NCBI RefSeq assembly: GCF_000153105.1
Contig: NZ_CH672376.1
Coordinates: 1,190,817-1,254,816, forward strand
Length of the DNA: 64,000 nt
From: Blastopirellula marina DSM 3645
GTDB taxonomy: Bacteria; Planctomycetota; Planctomycetia; Pirellulales; Pirellulaceae
Direction of reading: 5' to 3'
Shown: positions 34,781 to 43,318 of the stretch, one piece after another
How the letters are laid out: every line of letters begins with the position of its first letter
Position numbering within the stretch: the first letter of the stretch is position 1
Notes under the pieces: model-generated
What the model was told of the DNA's origin: nothing
Seen by the model: the letters and a program-made list of their open reading frames with translations, nothing else
Databases searched by the model: none
Program-made: the position numbers and the translations under genes

Positions 34781-35494
34781 ATGTGCGATTCGCAACCGAC
34801 TTCGCGTCGAGAGTTTGTTCAAAGCGTAGGACTTGCAGTTGGCGCCGCTAGCATGGGCGCGTATTCAACGCTGCGAGCTGCAGAGCCGGCTGCTGCGATG
34901 GATCCCAGCGATGTGCTCGCGAAGCTGGTCGCCGGCAATGAGCGTTTCGCCAACGGCAAGACCAAGGTCATGCCGCGTACGCCGGCCGATTTCGCGAGAG
35001 ATGCAAAGGGTCAGGCGCCGCCAGCGATCATTCTGGCTTGTGCGGACTCTCGAGTTGCGCCCGAGCTGGTTTTCGATCAACCGATCGGCGGGCTCTTCGT
35101 CTTGCGTGTTGCCGGCAATATCGTCGGCTCGGGGCCGACGCTGATGGGCAGCATCGAATATGCGGTCGCCGTGCTCGGTTCTAGCCTGATCATGGTCATG
35201 GGGCATAGCAGCTGCGGCGCGTGCGAAGCGGCGATTGAGCATATCGAGAACAACGAATCACTGCCGGGATCGATCGAAGGCCTGGTCGACTACATCCGAC
35301 CGGTCGTTCGCCAGGTGAAGGGGAAGCCGGGAGACAAGCTGGTGAATGTCACCAAGGCCAATGCGGTTCAGACGGCGATGAGCTTAGAAACGAGTGGGCC
35401 GATTTTGCCGGAACGCGTCAAATCGGGCGCTCTGAAGATCGTGAGCTCGTACTACGAACTCTCCAATGGCCAAGTCCAATTGCTCAAATCTTAA
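34781..35494 (+). CDS. Exported beta-class carbonic anhydrase
   Basis: A 237-aa enzyme hydrating carbon dioxide. The N-terminus is a twin-arginine signal (TSRREFVQSVGLAVGAASMG), so the mature protein works outside the cytoplasm, which is unusual enough to note but common in planctomycetes. Zinc ligands are Cys87 (ACADSRV, with the Asp89/Arg91 dyad) and His142/Cys145 (GHSSCGAC). GGAGAGAT precedes the ATG. A hairpin TTCGGCGCC/GGCGCCGAA lies 27 bases after the stop. Monocistronic. Confidence 0.92.
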   Translation: MCDSQPTSRREFVQSVGLAVGAASMGAYSTLRAAEPAAAMDPSDVLAKLVAGNERFANGKTKVMPRTPADFARDAKGQAPPAIILACADSRVAPELVFDQPIGGLFVLRVAGNIVGSGPTLMGSIEYAVAVLGSSLIMVMGHSSCGACEAAIEHIENNESLPGSIEGLVDYIRPVVRQVKGKPGDKLVNVTKANAVQTAMSLETSGPILPERVKSGALKIVSSYYELSNGQVQLLKS

Positions 35495-35520
35495 GAGCGG
35501 CTTCGGCTAAGACAACGCTC

Positions 35521-35551
35521 TTCGGCGCCAAGAAACAGCAGCGGCGCCGAA
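35521..35551 (+). terminator. Hairpin after carbonic anhydrase gene
   Basis: Perfect 9-bp stem TTCGGCGCC (35521-35529) with GGCGCCGAA (35543-35551), 13-base loop. No T tract follows, so it is a stabilising hairpin or weak terminator. Confidence 0.4.
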
Positions 35552-35610
35552 GGGCAGTTCGACGCCTGATGATACTCTCGTCGTCCGGCGCTCGTTTGCT
35601 GTCGTGACCC

Positions 35611-35829
35611 TTAGCGGGCGGCAGCACACGAGCCAAATTCGAGAATCCGGCACTTTAGGCCTTTGCTAGCAAGTTGCTGCAAAGCTTCCTCGGCGTCGAT
35701 TCGCGTGTTGTAGACGTCGTGGCGGTGCCAAAACATCTCTTTGGTGTCAAAGTATTGAACGCGAAAATGTCGCGGATCCCCCCCAGGCACGCTGACGGCG
35801 ATCGTCGATTCTTGCCAATCCAGGCTCAT
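35611..35829 (-). CDS. Small hypothetical protein
   Basis: A 72-aa protein reading SLDWQESTIAVSVPGG, FRVQYFDTKEMFWHRHDVYN, then TRIDAEEALQQLASKGLKCR. It looks like a small beta-sheet plus helix domain; no family is recognised. An acidic helix with DAEEALQ resembles end segments of the neighbouring 108-aa protein (also a small cytosolic protein). Composition is native. Convergent with carbonic anhydrase. Confidence 0.55.
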   Translation of the reverse strand: MSLDWQESTIAVSVPGGDPRHFRVQYFDTKEMFWHRHDVYNTRIDAEEALQQLASKGLKCRILEFGSCAAAR

Positions 35830-35943
35830 GGTAATCTCGCTCCGTTGTCCCCAAACTTACTGCGATGCTATTTTCATCGAGTCAGAATGTAGTATCCATT
35901 AAGACAAAATGGGACAAGAGCGGTATTTCGTAGGTTCGCTGAA

Positions 35944-36270
35944 TTACCAGCCGAGAACCATGTTGGACTCGATCGCTTTGCGGGCTTTGTCCAAATCAAC
36001 CCCTGTCTCATTCATATATAAGCGAATAGCGTGGACTTTGTCCCCCTCCGCCTTCGAGAGACAGTCGCGAGCGACCAAACAAGGGTCCACGCGTTGATCG
36101 GTCAGTCCCAAGGCCGCTTTGGAGATTACCCAGCTATTGCGAGGACGCTTGGTGAGTCGGATCACATCGTCATTGGGGTAGTTATCGTTGACGACGATCT
36201 TGGCCTGGGCTTCGTCTTCGGCCCAGGTAATCAGGATGTGAGCGTTCGTCTCGATTTCGTACAGCGGCAT
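35944..36270 (-). CDS. Small hypothetical protein
   Basis: A 108-aa protein. The ATG at 36270 has AAGGAG six bases upstream, which rules out the long open frame to 36633. It reads PLYEIETNAHILITWAEDEA, then PNDDVIRLTKRPRNSWVISK and VDLDKARKAIESN. No known domain; the start resembles planctomycete small proteins with a beta strand followed by the ITWAEDEAQA helix. Cytosolic. Downstream on the same strand is another small gene with similar style, so the pair may be related in function; unproven. Confidence 0.65.
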   Translation of the reverse strand: MPLYEIETNAHILITWAEDEAQAKIVVNDNYPNDDVIRLTKRPRNSWVISKAALGLTDQRVDPCLVARDCLSKAEGDKVHAIRLYMNETGVDLDKARKAIESNMVLGW

Positions 36271-36572
36271 GGCTGTCTCCTTTCCTCGAAAGAGCAATGG
36301 GCCCCGACAGTGCAGTTGGAAAGTAGGATGGCGCGCCGCGAGAAGAACGGCAAGCCGGGCACTCGCTGCCGTACGCCAGAATCGTAGAGCTGATCTTACG
36401 CTCTGACCCCAATATCGGCAACGAAAATCAGGCCGGTTACAGCGCCGGCGCCCCTTGTTTGACCGCAAAAAAGCGACTTTGCCGCGGTTTGGCGGGCCTG
36501 AATCGAGCCTCTCCCATGGCCAGCGACGATGGCGAATGTTACGGTTGACGAAGCTGCAAAATCGGGAAAGAA
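36271..36572. other. 302-base gap, divergent promoters
   Basis: Nothing recognisable beyond promoter space of the divergent small gene and TPR-like gene. Confidence 0.3.
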
Positions 36573-37460
36573 ATGCCGCCAGCCGCGTCAGACCCCGGCC
36601 ACGGCCAAAAGGATGAGCTGCTTGTGAAATCACGTTTACCTCTTGTACGCTATGTGATCTTGGCGGTTATCGTCGCCGCGATTCTCTCGCAATTATTCCG
36701 GCCGGCGCTGGTCGCCCAGTGGTATTGGGCTTCGGCCCTCGAGAAGCTGGATGCCGGCGACAACGACGCCGCCGTGCGGCTCGGCGAGCAAGCGCTAGAT
36801 TGGAGCGGCGATTCTCCCCAGATGCATCTACGTATGGCCGAGCTCCTCTTTCGCATCGAGCGAAAAGAGGACGCGATCGCGCTAATCGAGAAGTCCGAAG
36901 ATTTATTGTCCGACGATCCCAGCGATCTCGCGCGAGCAAGCTATTTCCTGTCGCGAATGGGAGCCCATGAGAAAGCGTTGACGCTGACCGATCAGTTGAT
37001 CGAGAAAGCGAAGGTCGACGAGTTTCAACTGCACAGCGCGCTGAATCAGAGGGCCTACGCAACCGCGCTCGCTTGGTCCGACGGCGCCGATTTGCCGCAA
37101 GAGTCGTTGGATCAAGCCCTCGATGACATCAACCAGGCGTTGCAGATCTATGGAATCGAAGCTTCGTATCTCGATACGCGCGGCTATCTGAAGCATCTCG
37201 CCGGCGACGATCAAGGAGCGTTGAGCGATCTCAACAACGCGATCCCGTTGTTCGAAGCGGAGATCCTGGCCTACGAAGACAAAGAAGATATCTGGGAGAC
37301 GGCGAAACAGGCGAGTCTGCAGCAGATGCGAGGCGCATTAGGCGTCCTCTATCATCATCGCGCTGAAACGCTGCAAGCGCTGGACCGCAGCGACGATGCG
37401 AAGCAAGACATGCAACAAGCCGAAAAGCTCGGTTACAGCCGACAAGCCGGGCACTGGTAG
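36573..37460 (+). CDS. Membrane-anchored TPR-like protein
   Basis: A 295-aa protein with one transmembrane helix near the N-terminus (RYVILAVIVAAILSQLF, about residues 26-42) and helical tetratricopeptide-like repeats over the rest (LEKLDAGDNDAAVRLGEQAL, MAELLFRIERKEDAIALIEK, YLKHLAGDDQGALSDLNNAI). Such proteins act as protein-interaction scaffolds. The ATG has a GGGAAAG 4-9 bases upstream; GTG at 36624 would be a shorter alternative. No partner is evident in the neighbourhood; the next gene is convergent. Confidence 0.7.
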   Translation: MPPAASDPGHGQKDELLVKSRLPLVRYVILAVIVAAILSQLFRPALVAQWYWASALEKLDAGDNDAAVRLGEQALDWSGDSPQMHLRMAELLFRIERKEDAIALIEKSEDLLSDDPSDLARASYFLSRMGAHEKALTLTDQLIEKAKVDEFQLHSALNQRAYATALAWSDGADLPQESLDQALDDINQALQIYGIEASYLDTRGYLKHLAGDDQGALSDLNNAIPLFEAEILAYEDKEDIWETAKQASLQQMRGALGVLYHHRAETLQALDRSDDAKQDMQQAEKLGYSRQAGHW

Positions 37461-37501
37461 CACGCGCCGCGTCATGCCGAAATTCAGCAAGCGGCCTGGC
37501 G

Positions 37502-38512
37502 CTACGCCGGGCTATGCGAATTGCTTGGCGACGTGATCGTTTCGTTCACGCCGTGCAGTTGCTCTAGGTCGCGAACTTCTAAGAGCAGCGTTTCGGCTTC
37601 GTCCGTCGAGTCCGTTTCGGCTTCCAGATCGATGTCTAAGCAGCTGAGAATGCGGGTTCCGTCGTGGTAAAAGTTGCAGTTGCGGCCGTTCGCTTTGGCG
37701 CGATAGAGCGCGGCGTCGGCGCGAGCCAACAAGGTGCGCGCTTCGTCTTCACGGCGCACTTGCGCAAGTCCGCCGCTGATGGTTACGCCCAGCTGCGCTT
37801 CGGCGCTGGTCCGTAAACGCTCGGCGAAGATACAAGCGCCATAGACGTCGGTCGACGGCATGAGCACGACAAACTCTTCGCCGCCGTAGCGGGTGACAAT
37901 GTCGGTCTCGCGGACGCAGTTGTCGATCAGGTTCGACACTTCCACCAACACGCGGTCGCCGTGCAGGTGGCCATGCTGATCGTTGACTCGTTTAAAGTGA
38001 TCGACGTCAAAGATGCAGAGCGTGAAAGTGAAATCGTAGCGCGACTTCATCCCGATCATATTTTCCAGCGAGTCATCCAACGCACGGCGATTGCTCAATC
38101 CCGTCAATGGATCGGTGCGCGACTCGGTGAAGGTCATCAGCAGATTGGCTTGTTGACGGATCTCGTCATACGCGTTGGCGATCTGCGAAGAAAGTCGCAT
38201 CGTGGGGCTGAGCATCTGCTCCGCTTCTTCGCAGAGGTTTTGCCAAGCTTGGGTGTCTTGCGTGTCGCTCAGCTCGTTGATGCGTTCTTTGAAGTGCAGA
38301 ATGCTGTTCTGGTGCGTCGCCAGGTTGCGGCGAACGTCGCGAGAAATGTCTTCGAGTTGACGAATGACCGCTTGGGCTCGTTTTACTTCGCGACGCGCGC
38401 GGCTTTGTTCGGCGACAGCAGCGTTGGCGTTGCGTTTCCCTAAAAAGTAGCCGATCAGCGCAACTAGCGCCAAGGCGACCGGGACCGGGATTCCAAGCAT
38501 CCAGTTTTCCAT
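37502..38512 (-). CDS. Membrane diguanylate cyclase (GGDEF)
   Basis: A 336-aa enzyme making cyclic di-GMP from GTP. It has one transmembrane helix (about residues 8-25), a coiled-coil-like stretch (about 35-125) and a GGDEF domain with DPLTGLSNRRALDD, FDVDHFKRVNDQHGH, and the active-site GGEEF at 210-214. An RxxD inhibitory I-site (RETD, 201-204) sits five residues upstream, so product feedback is expected. The C-terminal tail is acidic and unassigned. A 48-aa membrane ORF lies 61 bases upstream on the same strand. Confidence 0.92.
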   Translation of the reverse strand: MENWMLGIPVPVALALVALIGYFLGKRNANAAVAEQSRARREVKRAQAVIRQLEDISRDVRRNLATHQNSILHFKERINELSDTQDTQAWQNLCEEAEQMLSPTMRLSSQIANAYDEIRQQANLLMTFTESRTDPLTGLSNRRALDDSLENMIGMKSRYDFTFTLCIFDVDHFKRVNDQHGHLHGDRVLVEVSNLIDNCVRETDIVTRYGGEEFVVLMPSTDVYGACIFAERLRTSAEAQLGVTISGGLAQVRREDEARTLLARADAALYRAKANGRNCNFYHDGTRILSCLDIDLEAETDSTDEAETLLLEVRDLEQLHGVNETITSPSNSHSPA

Positions 38513-38573
38513 TTCTCGAATCTCCTCTCGAGCTGCACTCTAGGCGATGGGGGGGAGCAGTCTGGGGACACGG

Positions 38574-38720
38574 TTAGGCGTTGGTGCGATTTCCAACGCC
38601 GCGCATGCAGATCACGCCGAAAATTACTACAAATATGAAAACGTAGGTCCAGTCACTCGAGTCCATTCGCCCGACGAACTGCTCTACGTTTTTGAACGAA
38701 GTTAGGAGGTATTCGCGCAT
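38574..38720 (-). CDS. Putative 48-aa membrane protein
   Basis: A short reverse-strand frame from ATG 38720 to TAA 38574. It begins REYLLTSFKNVEQFVGRMD and then has one hydrophobic helix WTYVFIFVVIFGVICMRGVG before a short polar tail. The helix and tryptophan-anchored border look like a real single-pass small protein. No strong Shine-Dalgarno; an internal ATG at 38666 is an alternative start. It lies just upstream of the diguanylate cyclase on the same strand, so it may be co-transcribed. Confidence 0.45.
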   Translation of the reverse strand: MREYLLTSFKNVEQFVGRMDSSDWTYVFIFVVIFGVICMRGVGNRTNA

Positions 38721-38889
38721 ATCGGAATTGCCGGCAGGATTTGCGGAGCCGTTGTCTCTTCATGGCAACCTTACGTCACAAATTCGCCAACGCGTAAAAT
38801 GCAGCCGCTTGTTGGAGAATCGTCGTCGGCTTGTAGCGGTTGCAAGGATGGCGCCGATTATTCCCTCGCTCACGGCGAGCGCCGGCGCA

Positions 38890-38925
38890 AAAACAAAGAC
38901 CGCTTTCCAAGCGAAAGCGGTCTTT
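38890..38925 (-). terminator. Terminator of the chemotaxis receptor gene
   Basis: Perfect 13-bp stem AAAGACCGCTTTC (38895-38907) with GAAAGCGGTCTTT (38913-38925), 5-base loop. On the reverse strand it is followed by GTTTTTG. Confidence 0.85.
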
Positions 38926-38957
38926 GGGAGAGTTTGAGGTCTCGGCGGGGCCGCGGA

Positions 38958-40799
38958 CTAGCAGCGGAACTGACCCACCATTTTCTGAATCTTGTCGGCG
39001 ACGCGCGTCAGTTCGAGGCTGACGTTCCGCGTTTGCGCCGAATCGTCGGCGGCGTCGTCGGCCGACTTCTTCACGCCCACAATGTTGCGACTGACTTCGG
39101 TGCTGGCCTGCGTCGATTGCTCAAGGCTGATCGTCACGCCGCGGACATTCGACGACGCATTGGACAGGTTGCGCGAAATCTCCTTCGTCGCGATGCTTTG
39201 CTCTTCGACCGCTGCGGCGATCGAACGAGAGACGGAATCGACATTCTGAATGACGCCCAGCACGCGGCCGATCGAATCGACCGCGTTTTGCGACGAGTCT
39301 TGAATTCGCGAGATCCGTTGGCGAATGTCTTCGGTCGCCGTCGCCGTTTGGCGAGCCAGGTCTTTGACTTCGGTCGCGACCACGGCGAACCCCTTGCCGG
39401 CGTCGCCGGCGCGGGCCGCTTCGATCGTCGCGTTGAGGGCCAGCAGGTTGGTTTGCTCGGCGATTTCCTGGATGACTTCGGTCACTTTGCCAATTTCGAT
39501 CGCGGCCTGACCGAGCGCCGAAACCGTCGTGTTGCTCGCTGCGACCAACTGCGAAGCTTCCCGCGACGTGTTGGTCGCGTTCTCGGCGTTGCGGGCAATT
39601 TCGACAATACTCGAGGTCATCTCTTCGACTGCGGCGGCGACCGATTCGATGGTGCGGTTCATCTCGCTGGTAGTCGTCGAAATCGTTTCCATGTTGACCG
39701 ACATCTCTTCCGCGGCGGCTGCGACGCTGGTCGATTGACGTTGCGTGTTCTCGGCGCCTTCGGTCATACGACCTGATGTCGTCTGCAGCATCTGCGACGA
39801 ACTGGAGAGCGTATGCGTGTCTCCCATCAGTTCGCGCACAATTTCTTGAATCTTGCTGACAAACAGGTTGAAAGAACCAGCCAAACGGCCTAGTTCGTCG
39901 TGTTTGTTTTCCGGCAATCGCTGGGTCAAATCGCCGTCCCCCTGGGCGATTTCGTCCAGCATTTTGGTGGTCGCGGTCAACGGATTGAGGATCGAGCGCG
40001 CCATCAGCCAGCCAAAGATCAACATGGCGACGATCGAGATGCCGCCGAGCGTGCAAAGCACCAAGATATTCTGCGCCGCTTCAGCGCGAATCTCCACCGC
40101 GGTCGCCAAAACGTTGTCACGAGCATCGTTCGCTTGGGCTCGTTTGAGGGCGATTCGCTCTTGTTTCGCTTCCAATTTGGCTCGCGTACGCGCAAGCGAC
40201 GCTTCCTGAGCTTCGGTCACGGCGTCCAATCGACCGCGGAAATCGCTGAAGGATTCCAAACCGTAACCATAGTCGCTCGCCTGGCGGACTTCGTCCTTTT
40301 TCGCAATCTCTTCCGCGTCGACGAAGATCTTGCGCGACGCTTCAGTCCAGAGCTTGAATTTGGCCATCAGCCCGTCGTAGACGACGCGGACTTCGGAATC
40401 ATTCATTCCTTCAGCGGCCAGACGGAGACGCGCGTCGGCCTGCGCGATGTTTTCTTCCTGCGTCGCTTTCGCCGCGGCGAATTGTTCTTTATTAGAAGCG
40501 GCCAGGGCCAGTTTTTCGGCAATAATCGCTTGATGAACGTCGCGGTCGGCTTGCAGCATCAGTTCGATGCTTTCCTGCATTTGTCGAAGTTCCGGCAGAT
40601 CTTTATTGATCACCGGCAGCATCTCATCTTCGATCAGCGGAGCAATCTCATTGTCAATCAAGTGGACAAACTTCTCATCCACAACGCGATCAAGTTGTCC
40701 CAAGAGATAGCTGGAAGTTCGCCAGCCGAGTCCGGCGATAAACGCTAACGCCAAACAGCTGAGCGTTACTTGGGCGATGATTTTCCGTTTGATGCTCAT
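38958..40799 (-). CDS. Methyl-accepting chemotaxis protein
   Basis: A 613-aa receptor from the ATG at 40799, which begins [20 protein letters not shown], the first membrane helix; the open frame to 40868 lacks a sensible N-terminus. A periplasmic helical sensor follows, then TM2 ([16 protein letters not shown]), a HAMP domain ([20 protein letters not shown]) and a full signalling domain whose tip reads [20 protein letters not shown]. It relays ligand or redox signals to CheA. No che genes are in the window. The sensor type is not identifiable. Has its own terminator. Confidence 0.92.
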   Translation of the reverse strand: MSIKRKIIAQVTLSCLALAFIAGLGWRTSSYLLGQLDRVVDEKFVHLIDNEIAPLIEDEMLPVINKDLPELRQMQESIELMLQADRDVHQAIIAEKLALAASNKEQFAAAKATQEENIAQADARLRLAAEGMNDSEVRVVYDGLMAKFKLWTEASRKIFVDAEEIAKKDEVRQASDYGYGLESFSDFRGRLDAVTEAQEASLARTRAKLEAKQERIALKRAQANDARDNVLATAVEIRAEAAQNILVLCTLGGISIVAMLIFGWLMARSILNPLTATTKMLDEIAQGDGDLTQRLPENKHDELGRLAGSFNLFVSKIQEIVRELMGDTHTLSSSSQMLQTTSGRMTEGAENTQRQSTSVAAAAEEMSVNMETISTTTSEMNRTIESVAAAVEEMTSSIVEIARNAENATNTSREASQLVAASNTTVSALGQAAIEIGKVTEVIQEIAEQTNLLALNATIEAARAGDAGKGFAVVATEVKDLARQTATATEDIRQRISRIQDSSQNAVDSIGRVLGVIQNVDSVSRSIAAAVEEQSIATKEISRNLSNASSNVRGVTISLEQSTQASTEVSRNIVGVKKSADDAADDSAQTRNVSLELTRVADKIQKMVGQFRC

Positions 40800-41176
40800 G
40801 TAACTTAAGATCCCGGCTTGGTAAACAGTCTTTTCGATCCCTTGCTGCGGGGGGCGATGTGCAAACATAGGTTGACGCAGTCCCTGTGTTGAGCAACTTG
40901 GCTAACTATGCGGAACACCGTTAGTCAGAGAGCAAGGGAAGTGTCGATTCTGCCGGCAGTGTTTGAAGAAAACCGTGAAGCGGGAAAGTGAAGTTTGCAG
41001 CTTGTTGATCGGCTCCCATTGAAGTTTGCTTATAAGTGAACCGATCAACGCCGCGGCATGTACGATGGGGAGTTGCTGCGAATGGAAACAGAGTTTCGTC
41101 CCGCTTGCTTCCGGCGGTCAACAAGAAGTCAGTCGCGTGTCGACAGTGCGTGAGGAATCGGGTCACGATCCAGCTT
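40800..41176. other. 377-base divergent gap, receptor / pyrD
   Basis: Promoter space for the two divergent genes. No gene, hairpin or repeat is convincing; the open frames across 41026-41176 lack any family signature. Confidence 0.3.
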
Positions 41177-42295
41177 ATGAATTTGTATCGTTCAATCCTG
41201 CGACCGCTCTTGTTTCACTGGGATGCAGAGACGGCGCATCATGCGACAATCGCCGCGTGTCGGATCGCTGGCGCGATTCCGCTGGCGCCGCAACTGATGC
41301 GCGCCTGGTACGACTTCGCTGCTTCGCCGCTGGAATCGAACGTCGCCGGGCTTACTTTTCCCAATCCTGTCGGACTAGCCGCCGGCTGGGACAAGAACGG
41401 CCATGCGCTGCGGCTGTTGGATAGTTGGGGATTTGGCTTCGCCGAGATCGGATCGATTTCGGCCGCTGCGTCGCTGGGGAATCGGCGCCCGCGACTCTTT
41501 CGCTTGCCACAGGATCGCGCCATCGTGGTGAACTACGGTTTACCTAACGACGGGGCCGAAGTGATCGCCCAGCGATTGGCGAAACATCGGATTCGGCGTC
41601 CCTTGGGGGTCAACCTGGTGAAGACGAACCAGGGACCTGACGCCGCGGCAAGTTCGGCCGAGCGAATCGTGGACGACTATGTTTGCAGCGCCCAGGCCGT
41701 GCATCGACATGCGAGCTATTTGACGCTCAATCTCAGTTGTCCGAACGCAGCCGGCGGGAAAGACTTCTTTGCTCAACCAGGTTCTATTCGACAGTTGCTG
41801 ACGGCGCTGCTGCCGTTGGAGATCGCTTGTCCTCTCTTCTTGAAGGTCGCGCCCAATCCCGATCCAGCTGAGATCGAGCGCCTCCTCGAAGAATGCGAAC
41901 CGTTCGCCGCGGTACGCGGGTTTCTGTTCAACTTGCCGGTCGGCAAAGCGGCGTCGTTAGCGCTGACGACGCCGCGCCAAGTTTGGGAAAAGATGCCTGG
42001 CGCCGTCGCTGGCCAGCCGGTCGCGGCGCTCAGCAATCGTTGTATCGCAGAGATGTATCAACGGATGCCGCGCGACCGGTATGTCATCATCGGGGGTGGA
42101 GGCGTCTTTTCGGCGGCCGACGCCTACGAAAAGATGGGACTCGGCGCATCGTTGATTCAGATCTACACAGCGCTGGTTTACGAAGGCCCTGGCGTCGTCG
42201 GTCGAATCAATCGCGGGCTGTTGCAATTGCTAGCCGCAGATGGCTTTTCCCACGTTGGCCAAGCGGTTGGAAGCGGCTGTCGAGCGACCTTATAA
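41177..42295 (+). CDS. pyrD: Dihydroorotate dehydrogenase, class 2 type
   Basis: A 372-aa FMN enzyme oxidising dihydroorotate to orotate in pyrimidine synthesis. The start at 41177 gives the class 2 N-terminal helix that meets the membrane quinone (NLYRSILRPLLFHWDAETAH). GLAAGWDKNG, RRPRLFRLPQD and IIGGGGVFSAADAYEKMG are class 2 signatures. The catalytic base motif reads NLSCPN with Cys188, where class 2 enzymes such as E. coli normally have Ser (NISSPN) and class 1 enzymes have Cys. So it is a class 2 scaffold with a class 1-type base. It precedes a ThuA gene by 33 bases. Confidence 0.88.
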   Translation: MNLYRSILRPLLFHWDAETAHHATIAACRIAGAIPLAPQLMRAWYDFAASPLESNVAGLTFPNPVGLAAGWDKNGHALRLLDSWGFGFAEIGSISAAASLGNRRPRLFRLPQDRAIVVNYGLPNDGAEVIAQRLAKHRIRRPLGVNLVKTNQGPDAAASSAERIVDDYVCSAQAVHRHASYLTLNLSCPNAAGGKDFFAQPGSIRQLLTALLPLEIACPLFLKVAPNPDPAEIERLLEECEPFAAVRGFLFNLPVGKAASLALTTPRQVWEKMPGAVAGQPVAALSNRCIAEMYQRMPRDRYVIIGGGGVFSAADAYEKMGLGASLIQIYTALVYEGPGVVGRINRGLLQLLAADGFSHVGQAVGSGCRATL

Positions 42296-42328
42296 TGAAC
42301 GTATCCATTACTCGTGCCGAGACGGAAA

Positions 42329-43231
42329 ATGTATAAACGATCGCTGGCCCTGGCGTTTGTCGGGTTGATTGCAACGTCGCTCTGGGCGGCGGAACCGACG
42401 CAAGTGTTGATTGTAGTCGGTCCCAGTTCGCATCCGCCTGGATCGCATGAAGTCGCCGCCGGCGGGCGGTTGTTGAAGTATTGCATCGAGCAAAGCGGTG
42501 TCGACGACATAAAAGCGGACGTGGTCTATGAGTGGCCCCAAGAAGAGACGTTGCTGGATCAGGCCAGCACGGTCGTCTTTTTGGGAGACACCTTTCCGCC
42601 GCAGCGCATGCCCGAGACGAAGAAGATCTTAGCGCAGCTCGATGCGATGATGCAGCGCGGCTGCGGTATCGTTTGCGTTCATTATGCGACGGGACTCTGG
42701 GGTGAAGATGTGACTGCCGACGGCGATCATCCGCTGCTGCGTTGGCTTGGGGGATATTTCGCCAACGGCACTTGTCCGCATCATCAGGGGATCGCCAAGG
42801 TTTTTCCGCAAGCGACGATCAAGCCGGCCATCGGCCCACATCCAATCTTGCGGGGCTGGAAGTCGTTCACGTTGCACGATGAGCCGTACATTCTCAACTA
42901 CTTTGGCGGACCCGAGAATCGCCCGGCCGACAATGTCACGCCGATCGCGACTTCAAAGTTGCCGCCAGAGAACCCGCACAACGAGATTGTCGCGTGGGCC
43001 GTCCAACGCGAGGATAGCGGCCGCGGATTTGCGATCGTCATGCCTCACTTTTACAAAAACTGGGAAAACGATGACCTGCGCTGCTGCATCTTGAACGGCA
43101 TCATTTGGTCGGCGAAAGAAACCGTGCCGGACGGCGGCGTGCAGGTCAAGTTGCCAGAGTTGACGCGGTTTCAGCCAGCGGCTGCCGAGCTTAAGCCGCG
43201 TACGAAACAGCGCCCGGTCGGCGTCAAGTAG
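42329..43231 (+). CDS. Exported ThuA-domain protein
   Basis: A 300-aa protein; the ATG at 42329 begins a signal peptide (YKRSLALAFVGLIATSLWAAE). The ThuA-like domain, a glutamine-amidotransferase-like fold linked to trehalose and other sugar use, is recognised from VLIVVGPSSHPPGSHEVAAG, GIVCVHYATG and the TLHDEPY block. Function of exported planctomycete ThuA proteins is unproven; many sit near sugar dehydrogenases. Here it lies between pyrD and a PhoD-like phosphatase on the same strand, 87 bases before the latter. Confidence 0.8.
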   Translation: MYKRSLALAFVGLIATSLWAAEPTQVLIVVGPSSHPPGSHEVAAGGRLLKYCIEQSGVDDIKADVVYEWPQEETLLDQASTVVFLGDTFPPQRMPETKKILAQLDAMMQRGCGIVCVHYATGLWGEDVTADGDHPLLRWLGGYFANGTCPHHQGIAKVFPQATIKPAIGPHPILRGWKSFTLHDEPYILNYFGGPENRPADNVTPIATSKLPPENPHNEIVAWAVQREDSGRGFAIVMPHFYKNWENDDLRCCILNGIIWSAKETVPDGGVQVKLPELTRFQPAAAELKPRTKQRPVGVK

Positions 43232-43318
43232 CATGCGGCTCAAGCGCCCCGGCTTGCGGTTCATCTTATACTAACGGGCTCCCTTCTTGCTCCCATCATC
43301 CGTTGCTTGGAGAATTCG

